This document shows positions 1 to 5,198 of a DNA stretch of 5,198 nt, one piece after another; position 1 is the stretch's first letter; every line of letters begins with the position of its first letter. Location of the stretch: NCBI GenBank assembly GCA_017382555.1, contig JAFOAB010000224.1:1-5198 (forward strand), given 5' to 3'. The translations under genes and the position numbers were made by a program. This stretch comes from Clostridia bacterium (lineage in GTDB: Bacteria > Bacillota > Clostridia > Oscillospirales > CAG-272). The notes under the pieces were generated by a model. It saw nothing but the letters and a program-made list of their open reading frames with translations, was not told the origin of the DNA and searched no databases.

Positions 1-349
1 GCATTCGTACGCCTTCTCCGTTTTTGACCTCGTTGAAGAGCATAATAAAGCTTCCGTCGGAAAGCTCCTTTATGCGCACGTAATAGGGCTCAACGGTTTT
101 GCTGACGTCCTTTTCGATATGATTTACGGAGCGATAGTCTGCCTCTATGTAGGAATAGCTGTAAAGCTCGGAGTGCGAGCCCTCCTTATGCACGGAATTA
201 AGCTCGTAAAACGACGAGAGCGAGGGCTTTGCGGGCTCCGGTGGGAGAGTGTCGGGGACAGACGTCGTGACAGCGAGAGATTCACCGCCGCAGGATGCCA
301 AAAGCAGGGAAGATAGTATCAGCATAAAAAACTTGCTTCTCTTTTTCAT
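1..349 (-). CDS. Sialidase-like (BNR) lipoprotein, paralogue of the adjacent gene; 3' part missing at window edge
   Basis: 116 codons are visible from the ATG at 349-347; the frame stays open to base 1, so the C-terminal part lies outside the window. The N-terminus (MKKRSKFFMLILSSLLLASC) is a short basic-hydrophobic lipoprotein signal with a lipobox ending LASC, so Cys20 should be lipidated and the protein anchored outside the cell membrane. Residues 47-116 align closely with the upstream 600-aa protein: SFYELN..H.EGSH, then EADYRS, PYYVRIKELSDGS and KNGEGVRM. This is the linker and first propeller strands of a BNR/sialidase-like fold. The start overlaps the upstream stop (ATGA, 349-346) and has no good Shine-Dalgarno of its own, which suggests translational coupling. 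The Asp-boxes and catalytic region are not visible, so activity cannot be judged. Family assignment rests on the paralogue. Confidence 0.88.
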   Translation of the reverse strand, partial: MKKRSKFFMLILSSLLLASCGGESLAVTTSVPDTLPPEPAKPSLSSFYELNSVHKEGSHSELYSYSYIEADYRSVNHIEKDVSKTVEPYYVRIKELSDGSFIMLFNEVKNGEGVRM

Positions 350-2148
350 TTCAGCTTTATCCATTCCGTGTTTATATTTATGTTTATCATATCGGGCTTG
401 TCGGTTACGCCCTCGCCGTCGGTGTCCTTGTTATAAAGCATGGGGTATACGCCAAGCTCCTCGGGCAACAGCTCGGCGGGAATTAAAAGCTCGGCAAGGA
501 AGCCTTCGTCTGTATCCGTGCCGTCATCAAGAGTGCCGAAAAGGGTAACGGCGCACTCATCTATATTAACTTCCGTTGTTTTTCCGTCATATTTTTTCGT
601 TGCAGTGCAGGTTCCGTTTGCGTATACTTTTATTTCAAGATAGTTGAAGCGGCTGTCGGGAAGGGAGAGCCTTACAGCCGAATAATCCTCGGAGGTAAGA
701 TCGTAATCAAGGCGGTCGATAAGCACGCCAAGCCCCGCCTCACAGCGCGAGAAGCGTACGCTCATCTGCGCCTGCGAGTCGCTACCCACAAACGCCGCAT
801 CGCGGTTTTCCTCCCATTCGGCACCGTTGCCGTCAACGGTCACGTTGTGTCTGCCGATCGTAAGGGAGTGGTTGAGGTTGACCTTTTGCAGGTTGATGAG
901 GTGGTGCTCGTCGGTCTTGCCCTCATTGTACCTTGCGGTGCTGCAAGCAAGGGCAGTGTGTTCGTTATCTATAAGCTCGATGTTACCCCATCCGCGCATA
1001 TTGTCAAGCTTTACTGTCTGCTGGGAGAATTTGTGACCAGTGGGGTCGGCAAGCAGAAGTGTGGAGGTGTCAAGTCTGCTGTAGCGGAGTATTACCTCGC
1101 CCGATGCAAACTGTGCGATGTAGGGCGCGGTGCCGACGAACTTGTTTGTGAATTTATCAGCAGGGCCAACGCCGTCAAGGGGAATGCTTTCCGCCCAGTT
1201 ATCGCTTGTGTACGCCATAGTTATGCGGTAGGTGTTATTGCGGTTAAGACGGCTTTCCAGCGCAAGGGCTATCATACCGTTTTGCAATTCAACGGCAACG
1301 GGCATCTGGTCGGTGTAAAACTGTACACCGTCGATGACCTCGGTTGCCTGCTTTGCAACCACCTGACCGGAGTAGGGAACGCTTGTATCGCCCGTCCAGG
1401 TGTAGCCGTTGTCGTATGAGCGGAGTATCGCCGTGCCCGTGGAGGTGTTGTTGCAGGTGGGAAGCACGTGGCAGGTGGTGTTCGTCCAGTAGATCTGAAT
1501 CTCGCCGGAGCGAAGCTGAAGCATATAGGGTTCCCAGTTAATGCCCGTGAAGATGATCTGCTCCGCGCTCCACGTTTTTCCGTTATCGGTTGAGCGCTTT
1601 ATGGAGATACCGCCGCGCATCGGGTTTGTGTAATATGTTTTGCTAAAGCGCCATGCCGTACAAACGAGGATGTCGCCGTTATCAAGCACAAGCGCATCGG
1701 GATTTGCGTACAGCTTATCGTCATACGGTTCAAATACCGTGGAGTACGCGCCCCATTTTACGCCGTCCTCGCTGCGGAGCATTCGTACGCCCTTGCCGTT
1801 CTTTTCGTCATTATAAAGCAGAATATAGCTTCCGTCGGGGAGCTGCTTTACACGCGTGTAGTAGGGTGTTTGCGCCCGCGATACGAGGGTGGATAATTCA
1901 ATGCGCGAACGAAAATCGGCTTCAAGGAACGAGGTGGCGGTCTCGTTTGTGTGGCTACCCTCCTCGTGGGCGGGGTTAAGCTCGTATATACTTGTCAGTT
2001 TAGGCTCTGGCAGCTTTACGGGTTCTGTCACTGATTTGTCACTTCCTTCCGTTATCGGTGTGTCGGTTATTCCCGCAGGGGGAGTTCCTCCGCAGGAGCA
2101 AAGCGCGAGTGCGGCAAGCGCAGTCGCTGTAAGCATACGTATTTTCAT
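346..2148 (-). CDS. Sialidase-like (BNR/Asp-box) surface lipoprotein with C-terminal CBM9-like domain
   Basis: This 600-aa protein begins with a signal peptide whose lipobox ends L-C-S-C (Cys19), followed by a Pro/Thr/Glu-rich linker to about residue 52; it should be a lipid-anchored surface protein. Residues about 75-425 form a sialidase-like beta-propeller. Two clear Asp-boxes are visible, STDNGKTW at 186-193 and SYDNGYTW at 244-251, plus a degenerate one, SEDGVKW, at 126-132. Candidate active-site residues are Arg99 (YYTRVKQLPDGS), Glu206 (NWEPYM), Glu298 (ALESR) and Arg355. The NWEPY...GEIQIYW stretch recalls exo-arabinanase (GH93) as much as GH33 sialidases, and there is no FRIP motif, so the substrate is open. 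Residues about 434-600, starting VTVDGNGAEWEE, look like a CBM9/DOMON-type carbohydrate-binding sandwich. The start is supported by AAAGGTG at 2162-2156, 7 nt upstream, and by a promoter just beyond. It is followed by a paralogue with a 4-base overlap. Confidence 0.9.
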   Translation of the reverse strand: MKIRMLTATALAALALCSCGGTPPAGITDTPITEGSDKSVTEPVKLPEPKLTSIYELNPAHEEGSHTNETATSFLEADFRSRIELSTLVSRAQTPYYTRVKQLPDGSYILLYNDEKNGKGVRMLRSEDGVKWGAYSTVFEPYDDKLYANPDALVLDNGDILVCTAWRFSKTYYTNPMRGGISIKRSTDNGKTWSAEQIIFTGINWEPYMLQLRSGEIQIYWTNTTCHVLPTCNNTSTGTAILRSYDNGYTWTGDTSVPYSGQVVAKQATEVIDGVQFYTDQMPVAVELQNGMIALALESRLNRNNTYRITMAYTSDNWAESIPLDGVGPADKFTNKFVGTAPYIAQFASGEVILRYSRLDTSTLLLADPTGHKFSQQTVKLDNMRGWGNIELIDNEHTALACSTARYNEGKTDEHHLINLQKVNLNHSLTIGRHNVTVDGNGAEWEENRDAAFVGSDSQAQMSVRFSRCEAGLGVLIDRLDYDLTSEDYSAVRLSLPDSRFNYLEIKVYANGTCTATKKYDGKTTEVNIDECAVTLFGTLDDGTDTDEGFLAELLIPAELLPEELGVYPMLYNKDTDGEGVTDKPDMINININTEWIKLK

Positions 2149-2176
2149 AACATTGCACCTTTCAATTAATGATATA

Positions 2177-2206
2177 ATTATATAGTAAAAATGCCCTAAA
2201 AGTCAA
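2177..2206 (-). promoter_or_regulatory. SigA-type promoter of the lipoprotein operon
   Basis: On the minus strand, TTGACT (2206-2201) is followed after 18 bp by a perfect TATAAT (2182-2177). Transcription would start near 2170, giving a leader of about 22 nt that holds the AAAGGTG ribosome site. The -10 lies in a 12-bp AT palindrome, ATATAATTATAT (2172-2183), which may be chance in AT-rich sequence. Confidence 0.75.
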
Positions 2207-2214
2207 GTCGGGTA

Positions 2215-2243
2215 TTGAAGTATTGTAAGCAATATGATAGAAT
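2215..2243 (+). promoter_or_regulatory. SigA-type promoter of the alpha/beta-hydrolase gene
   Basis: TTGAAG (2215-2220), a 17-bp spacer and TAGAAT (2238-2243), with an extended -10 TG at 2235-2236 (TGATAGAAT). Transcription would start near 2250, about 20 nt before the ATG. Its -35 lies only 8 bp from the -35 of the opposite promoter, so the two polymerase sites are back to back and may compete or share a regulator. Confidence 0.7.
2221..2234. repeat. 14-bp inverted repeat in the promoter spacer (possible operator)
   Basis: TATTG-TAAG-CAATA is a perfect 5-bp inverted repeat with a 4-bp centre. It lies entirely between the -35 and -10 of the hydrolase promoter, a position where a bound repressor would block polymerase. 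It is short enough to arise by chance in AT-rich DNA, and I do not recognise it as the site of a known regulator. Confidence 0.35.
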
Positions 2244-2269
2244 AAATCAAAAAAACATAAGGAGCAGTT

Positions 2270-3139
2270 ATGGAAAAATATATTACCGTCAAGGAAAACA
2301 GAAAATACAGAAATATGAGCACCTACGTCCCCGACGTGGTGTTCTCCACCGCTACGGGAGTGGAGCTTAAGATGCAGCTTGTTTTGCCTCGCGAAACGGA
2401 CGTAAAGCATCCGCTTTTCGTCTTTTTGCAGGGAAGCGGCTGGACGTTCCCCAACGTTTATCCCAAGATGGCTATGTTTATGGATTTTGCGGAAAAGGGC
2501 ATTGCCGTTGCAATGATCACGCACCGCAACCGCAACAAGGGCTACCCCGCGCCTGCGTTTCTGCAGGATGCAAAGACCGCTGTGCGCTTTTTGCGCGCAA
2601 ATGCGGATAAGTATTGCATAGATAAGGATAAGGTGTACTTCGGTGGCTCGTCCTCGGGCGGTAACACCGCACTTCTGATGGGACAGACGGGTGATGACCC
2701 GCGCTACAAGACGGAGGAGTACGCGGAGGAAAGCGATGCTGTAAGCGGCGTTGTCGATTCCTGCGGACCGAGCGATCTGCTCCGTTTTGCCGCCTACATC
2801 CGCGGAACGGACGATTGGATGAAGAACGAGTTCTGCCAGACCTTCTGCGGCAAGGATGCAACGCTTGAGGAGCGCATTAAAATTATGGAGGAAATGAGCC
2901 CCGAGCGCGTGTTTAAGGAAAGGCGCGTAATGCAGCCCACGCTTTTTATACACGGAAGCGAGGATAGAGTAGTGCTTCCGCTTGAGTCCGAGAGTATGTA
3001 TAAGACCCTTGAGGAAGCGGGATGCGAATGCTATTACGTGAACGTTGAGGGTGCAAAGCACGACGGCGACGGCGTTATGAGCAGGGAAGTATACGATATA
3101 ATTCTGGAGTTTATTTTAGGGTTGACAAACAAATCCTGA
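2270..3139 (+). CDS. Alpha/beta-hydrolase, BD-FAE/acetyl-esterase-like
   Basis: This 289-aa serine hydrolase has no signal peptide and should be cytoplasmic. The fold markers appear in the expected order. PLFVFLQGSGW (residues 48-58) holds the oxyanion-hole loop, with QGSGW in place of the more usual HGGG/HGGGW. GGSSSGG (125-131) is the nucleophile elbow with Ser128. FIHGSEDRVV (227-236) supplies acid Asp232. GAKHDGD (261-267) supplies His264. The triad is therefore complete and the length is normal. Related proteins cleave acetyl or feruloyl esters from sugars or xylan, or other small carboxylic esters; the substrate here cannot be read from sequence. The start is backed by TAAGGAG at 2258-2264 with a 5-nt gap, and by its own promoter. 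It is divergent from the sialidase-like lipoproteins, which hints at a role in breakdown of esterified glycans; sialate O-acetylesterases usually belong to the unrelated SGNH family, so that specific role is not supported. Confidence 0.9.
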   Translation: MEKYITVKENRKYRNMSTYVPDVVFSTATGVELKMQLVLPRETDVKHPLFVFLQGSGWTFPNVYPKMAMFMDFAEKGIAVAMITHRNRNKGYPAPAFLQDAKTAVRFLRANADKYCIDKDKVYFGGSSSGGNTALLMGQTGDDPRYKTEEYAEESDAVSGVVDSCGPSDLLRFAAYIRGTDDWMKNEFCQTFCGKDATLEERIKIMEEMSPERVFKERRVMQPTLFIHGSEDRVVLPLESESMYKTLEEAGCECYYVNVEGAKHDGDGVMSREVYDIILEFILGLTNKS

Positions 3140-3150
3140 CATTATATAAT
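3122..3150 (+). promoter_or_regulatory. Perfect-consensus SigA promoter for the CNNM/CorC pair
   Basis: TTGACA (3122-3127), exactly 17 bp, then TATAAT (3145-3150): both hexamers and the spacer match the consensus. The -35 is inside the last codons of the hydrolase gene and the stop codon lies in the spacer. Transcription should start around 3157, leaving a leader of about 69 nt before the CNNM start. Such a strong promoter on a membrane-protein operon suggests that it is normally held down by a regulator. Confidence 0.8.
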
Positions 3151-3156
3151 GTTAGG
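3135..3156. repeat. 22-bp near-perfect palindrome over the -10 box (candidate operator)
   Basis: The sequence is CCTgACATTAT followed by ATAATGTtAGG. Twenty of 22 bases are symmetric, the exception being the G3138/T3153 pair. The inner 14 bp (3139-3152) are perfectly symmetric, and the whole is centred on the -10 box between 3145 and 3146. Size and position fit a dimeric repressor site that would block the promoter of the CNNM pair. Control by a metal-responsive repressor would suit a cation-related operon, but I do not recognise the exact motif of a known regulator. In read-through RNA the G/T pair becomes a G-U wobble, so it could also fold as a hairpin with an AUAU loop. Confidence 0.6.
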
Positions 3157-3161
3157 GACTA

Positions 3162-3198
3162 TGTTAAATGGGAGTAGTCTGCCATTTGACAAATTTTT
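3162..3198 (+). terminator. Leader hairpin with T-run: weak intrinsic terminator or attenuator
   Basis: TGTTAAATGG (3162-3171) pairs with CCATTTGACA (3182-3191) in a 10-bp stem with one G-U pair, around a 10-nt loop (GAGTAGTCTG). AA and TTTTT (3194-3198) follow. The stem has only three G-C pairs, so it would be a weak terminator. It lies downstream of the consensus promoter, so it sits in the leader of the CNNM mRNA as well as after the hydrolase gene. It could end hydrolase transcripts, attenuate the CNNM operon, or protect the 5' end. Confidence 0.4.
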
Positions 3199-3205
3199 AC
3201 ATAAA

Positions 3206-3212
3206 AAGGGAG
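3206..3212 (+). promoter_or_regulatory. Shine-Dalgarno with unusually long spacing before the CNNM start
   Basis: AAGGGAG lies 13 nt before the ATG at 3226, against the usual 5-9. No in-frame ATG, GTG or TTG occurs between the two. The gap contains AGATTAAATCT (3211-3221), which could fold as a tiny 4-bp hairpin and bring the site closer. The A-run just before it can pair with the T-run at 3194-3198, which would partly mask it. Confidence 0.5.
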
Positions 3213-3225
3213 ATTAAATCTTAAA

Positions 3226-4542
3226 ATGGACAGTGACAGTTGGGTGAAGCTTGCGATTTATGTTTGCTTCCTCTTTGGAGCCGCATACTGTGCGGCTGCA
3301 GAAAGCGCGTTTTCCGGAATGAACAAGATTCGCGTAAAGAATCTTGCGGAGGACGGAGACAAAAAAGCCAAAAAGGCTATGGGAATATCCGCGGATTTCG
3401 ATAAGGCAATAACCGCCTTGCTTATCGGCACGAACATTATGCACATCGGCTGTGCATCGCTTTCCACCGTACTCGGTATCGATCTGTGGGGCGAGGTGTA
3501 CGGCAACGGCACCGCAACGACCATCGCGACGGTTGTAACGACCATCATCGTGTACTTTGCAAGCGAGCTTGTACCAAAGTGCCTTGCAAAGGCGAACAGC
3601 GAGAAATTTGCGTGTGCTATCGCACCCTCTCTGCGTTTCTTTATGACGCTTCTTACCCCATTCGTTTGGTTCTTTTCAAGCATTTCCAACCTGCTTGTAC
3701 GCCTCTTCCCCAAAAATGAGGAGCCTACGTACACAGAGGAGGAGCTTGTAACCATTATCGAAACGGGCGAGGAAGAGGGCGTGCTTGACGAGGAAAGCAG
3801 TGAGCTTTTGCAGTCCGCAATGGAATTTTCCGAGACGAGTGTAAGCGAGGTAATGACGGTTAAGGAGGACATCGAGATCGTTGACATCTCTCTTCCCGAG
3901 GAGGAGATGCTCGAGATCGTCCGCAAATCGCATCACTCCAGACTTCCCCTGTATGAGGGGGACGTCAATAACATAGTTGGCGTTTTGCCCATCAAACCAT
4001 TTTTGAAAAACTATATAAACAAGGAGACATCGGACCTGCGTTCTCTTATGTACCAGCCCCTCTTTGTCTCCCCCACCACCTCAGTGCGTGAGCTTTTCGA
4101 TACCATGCGTATCGCAAAGATCTATATGGCTGTTGTTAAGGATGAGGACGGTACCCTTCTCGGTATCGCTACGATCGAGGACTTCGTTGAGGAGATCGTC
4201 GGCGAGATCTGGGACGAGGATGATATCGTTGATAAGAACTTCATCAAGCTCGGCGGCTATAATTACGACGTAAACGCACGTCTTACGGTGGGCGATACCT
4301 TTACAAGACTCGGCAGAAGCGTTGAGGATAAGCGCATAATGTCCAAAACTCTCAACACCTGGATGATAGAAACCCTCGGCCACGTGCCCGTAGAGGATGA
4401 GAGCTTTGAATACGGCGATCTTGTTTTCGAGGCGACCGACGTTGATGATGACGGACGCGTTATCCGCGTTACCATAAGCATCCGCGATGAGGATGAGGTA
4501 ACCGAGGAAAGCGGTGCCGAGGCAGAGGAGGTAAGCAAATGA
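3226..4542 (+). CDS. CNNM/CorC (HlyC-type) membrane protein with DUF21, tandem CBS and CorC_HlyC domains; first of a pair
   Basis: This 438-aa protein has the complete architecture of the family. The N-terminal DUF21 membrane domain (about 5-165) contains AAESAFSGMNKIRVKNLAED at 23-42, GTN at 68-70 and ASELVPKCLAK at 112-122. A cytoplasmic linker, EEELVTIIETGEEEGVLDEE (171-190), follows. Two CBS motifs span about 205-265 (SRLPLYEGDVNNIVG) and 270-330 (GIATIEDFVEEIVGEIWDED). A CorC_HlyC domain runs from about 338 to 420, ending in an acidic tail. Family members are linked to Mg2+ efflux or cation homeostasis, with CBS domains sensing Mg-ATP; older 'hemolysin' labels are misleading. Several normally conserved positions differ from the second copy: GTN instead of GNN, SELVPK instead of GEIVPK, and VMTVKEDI instead of the typical TPR motif. 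The start is the only in-frame choice near the leader, despite the distant ribosome site. It has its own strong promoter and overlaps the next gene by 4 bases. Confidence 0.95.
   Translation: MDSDSWVKLAIYVCFLFGAAYCAAAESAFSGMNKIRVKNLAEDGDKKAKKAMGISADFDKAITALLIGTNIMHIGCASLSTVLGIDLWGEVYGNGTATTIATVVTTIIVYFASELVPKCLAKANSEKFACAIAPSLRFFMTLLTPFVWFFSSISNLLVRLFPKNEEPTYTEEELVTIIETGEEEGVLDEESSELLQSAMEFSETSVSEVMTVKEDIEIVDISLPEEEMLEIVRKSHHSRLPLYEGDVNNIVGVLPIKPFLKNYINKETSDLRSLMYQPLFVSPTTSVRELFDTMRIAKIYMAVVKDEDGTLLGIATIEDFVEEIVGEIWDEDDIVDKNFIKLGGYNYDVNARLTVGDTFTRLGRSVEDKRIMSKTLNTWMIETLGHVPVEDESFEYGDLVFEATDVDDDGRVIRVTISIRDEDEVTEESGAEAEEVSK
4526..4532 (+). promoter_or_regulatory. Strong internal Shine-Dalgarno for the second CNNM gene
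   Basis: AGGAGGT sits inside the last codons of the first CNNM gene (Glu-Glu-Val), 6 nt before the overlapping ATG at 4539. The match and spacing are ideal and fix this start. The second protein may therefore be made at least as well as the first, whose own ribosome site is badly spaced. Confidence 0.8.
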
Positions 4543-5198
4543 CTTGGTTAAAATACGTTATAATGCTTATCACCATCGGAATGTCCGCATTCTTTTCGGG
4601 CACCGAGCTTTCTATGACAGCCGTAAACAAGCTTCGCCTTCAGAAGCTTGCGGAGGACGGCGACAAGCGCGCCGCGCTTGCCCTCAAGATATCCTCCAAG
4701 TACGATTGGATGCTCTCCGGTGTGCTTATCGGTAACAACCTTGTAAACATACTCTGCTCGTCCATCGCAACCCTTATTTTCCTTGAGATATTCAAGGATG
4801 AGGGCCTTGCCGCCACTATGTCTACCATCATAATGACGGTGATAATACTTATTTTCGGTGAGATTGTGCCCAAGCTTGTGGCAAACAACTCTCCCGAGAC
4901 GTTTGCAAAGTTCGTTTGCGTGCCTCTGCGCGTGATCTTACTTATATTCTCCCCCCTTATTTTCCTTTCCCTTTCCGTTGTAAAGCTTATCTCCAAGGCT
5001 GTCGGTAACTATGACGCCGATGAGCAGCCGACCGTTACGGAGGAGGAGCTTGTCAGCATTATTGAAAAGAGTGAGGAAGAGGGCGTTATCGACGAGAGCA
5101 GCAGCGAAATGATGCAGTCTGCCATCGAATTTACCGAAACCAACCTCGGTGAGATCGTTACTCCCCGCCGCGATATGCTGGCGATAGATATTGACGAC
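4539..5198 (+). CDS. CNNM/CorC (HlyC-type) membrane protein, second of a pair; 3' part missing at window edge
   Basis: 220 codons are visible and the frame is open to the right edge. The start overlaps the stop of the previous gene (ATGA, 4539-4542) and has a perfect ribosome site. The visible part is the DUF21 membrane domain: SAFFSGTELSMTAVNKLRLQ at 16-35, LIGNNLVNIL at 63-72 and FGEIVPKLVANNSPETFAK at 106-124. The linker TEEELVSIIEKSEEEGVIDE (167-186) follows, then the beginning of the first CBS domain with the canonical ETNLGEIVTPRRDM (200-213). These motifs match the family standard better than those of the first copy. The remaining CBS and CorC_HlyC domains should lie beyond the window. 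Expected role: membrane cation (Mg2+-type) transport or homeostasis, possibly as a partner of the first copy, since family members form dimers; heteromer formation is inference. Confidence 0.95.
   Translation, partial: MTWLKYVIMLITIGMSAFFSGTELSMTAVNKLRLQKLAEDGDKRAALALKISSKYDWMLSGVLIGNNLVNILCSSIATLIFLEIFKDEGLAATMSTIIMTVIILIFGEIVPKLVANNSPETFAKFVCVPLRVILLIFSPLIFLSLSVVKLISKAVGNYDADEQPTVTEEELVSIIEKSEEEGVIDESSSEMMQSAIEFTETNLGEIVTPRRDMLAIDIDD

Noticed and set aside
847..1419. 190-codon plus-strand open frame inside the sialidase-like gene
   Set aside because: It is antisense to the conserved propeller region, has no ribosome site or domain, and is explained by codon bias of the real gene.
2173..2178. 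Additional plus-strand TATAAT in the divergent region
   Set aside because: It is the mirror of the minus-strand -10 within an AT palindrome, and there is no -35 at the right distance (2150-2155 reads ACATTG).
2162..3061. 299-codon open frame on the minus strand
   Set aside because: It lies antisense to the hydrolase gene, whose catalytic motifs are all intact on the plus strand. The antisense protein shows no recognisable domain and is rich in Arg/His/Leu as expected of a shadow frame; no ribosome site supports it.
3157..3191. H-type pseudoknot between GACTA (3157-3161) and the hairpin loop
   Set aside because: Pairing is possible on paper, but zero nucleotides would have to span the 10-bp stem, so the two helices are more likely mutually exclusive.
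3157..3225. Complete manganese (yybP-ykoY) or M-box riboswitch ahead of the CNNM genes
   Set aside because: Only a GGGAGUAG-like stretch is present. The leader is too short and lacks the second conserved helical arm, so a known riboswitch class is not supported.
3258..3926. 222-codon Ser-rich minus-strand open frame
   Set aside because: It is the complement of the first CNNM gene; serine runs come from reversed Glu/Asp-rich codons.

Overview
The window looks like chromosomal DNA of a Gram-positive anaerobe, probably an uncultured gut Clostridia-type Bacillota. This is inference, based on SigA-type promoters with near-consensus -35/-10 boxes, strong AGGAGG-type ribosome sites, roughly balanced GC in genes with AT-rich gaps, lipoprotein signal peptides, and a tandem pair of CNNM/CorC (HlyC-type) membrane proteins. 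No mobile element, tRNA, rRNA or CRISPR array was found.

Layout. Bases 1-2148 lie on the minus strand and hold two tandem paralogous lipoproteins. The first, at 346-2148, is complete: 600 aa, a sialidase-like (BNR/Asp-box) propeller plus a CBM9-like C-terminal domain. The second starts inside the stop codon of the first through a 4-base ATGA overlap and runs off the left edge, with 116 codons visible. A 121-bp divergent intergenic region (2149-2269) carries two back-to-back SigA-type promoters, one for the lipoprotein operon and one for a plus-strand alpha/beta-hydrolase esterase at 2270-3139. The third block, 3226-5198, is a plus-strand pair of CNNM/CorC-family transporter-like proteins, again joined by an ATGA overlap; the second is cut by the right edge after 220 codons.

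How they may work together. The lipoproteins are probably surface-anchored glycan-binding or glycan-cleaving proteins. The divergently transcribed cytoplasmic esterase may act on esterified sugars they release, but only position supports that link. The CNNM pair is probably a separate unit concerned with divalent-cation (Mg2+-type) homeostasis. It has its own promoter, a perfect TTGACA-17-TATAAT whose -35 lies in the last codons of the esterase gene.

The least explained part is the 86-bp gap before the CNNM pair and its flank. A 22-bp near-perfect palindrome (20 of 22 bases symmetric) is centred on the -10 box, followed by a 10-bp hairpin with a T-run and an unusually distant Shine-Dalgarno. 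Together these look like a controlled promoter and leader. I see no clear new multi-gene system; this regulatory region and the two tandem-duplicated, translationally coupled gene pairs are what deserve a second look.
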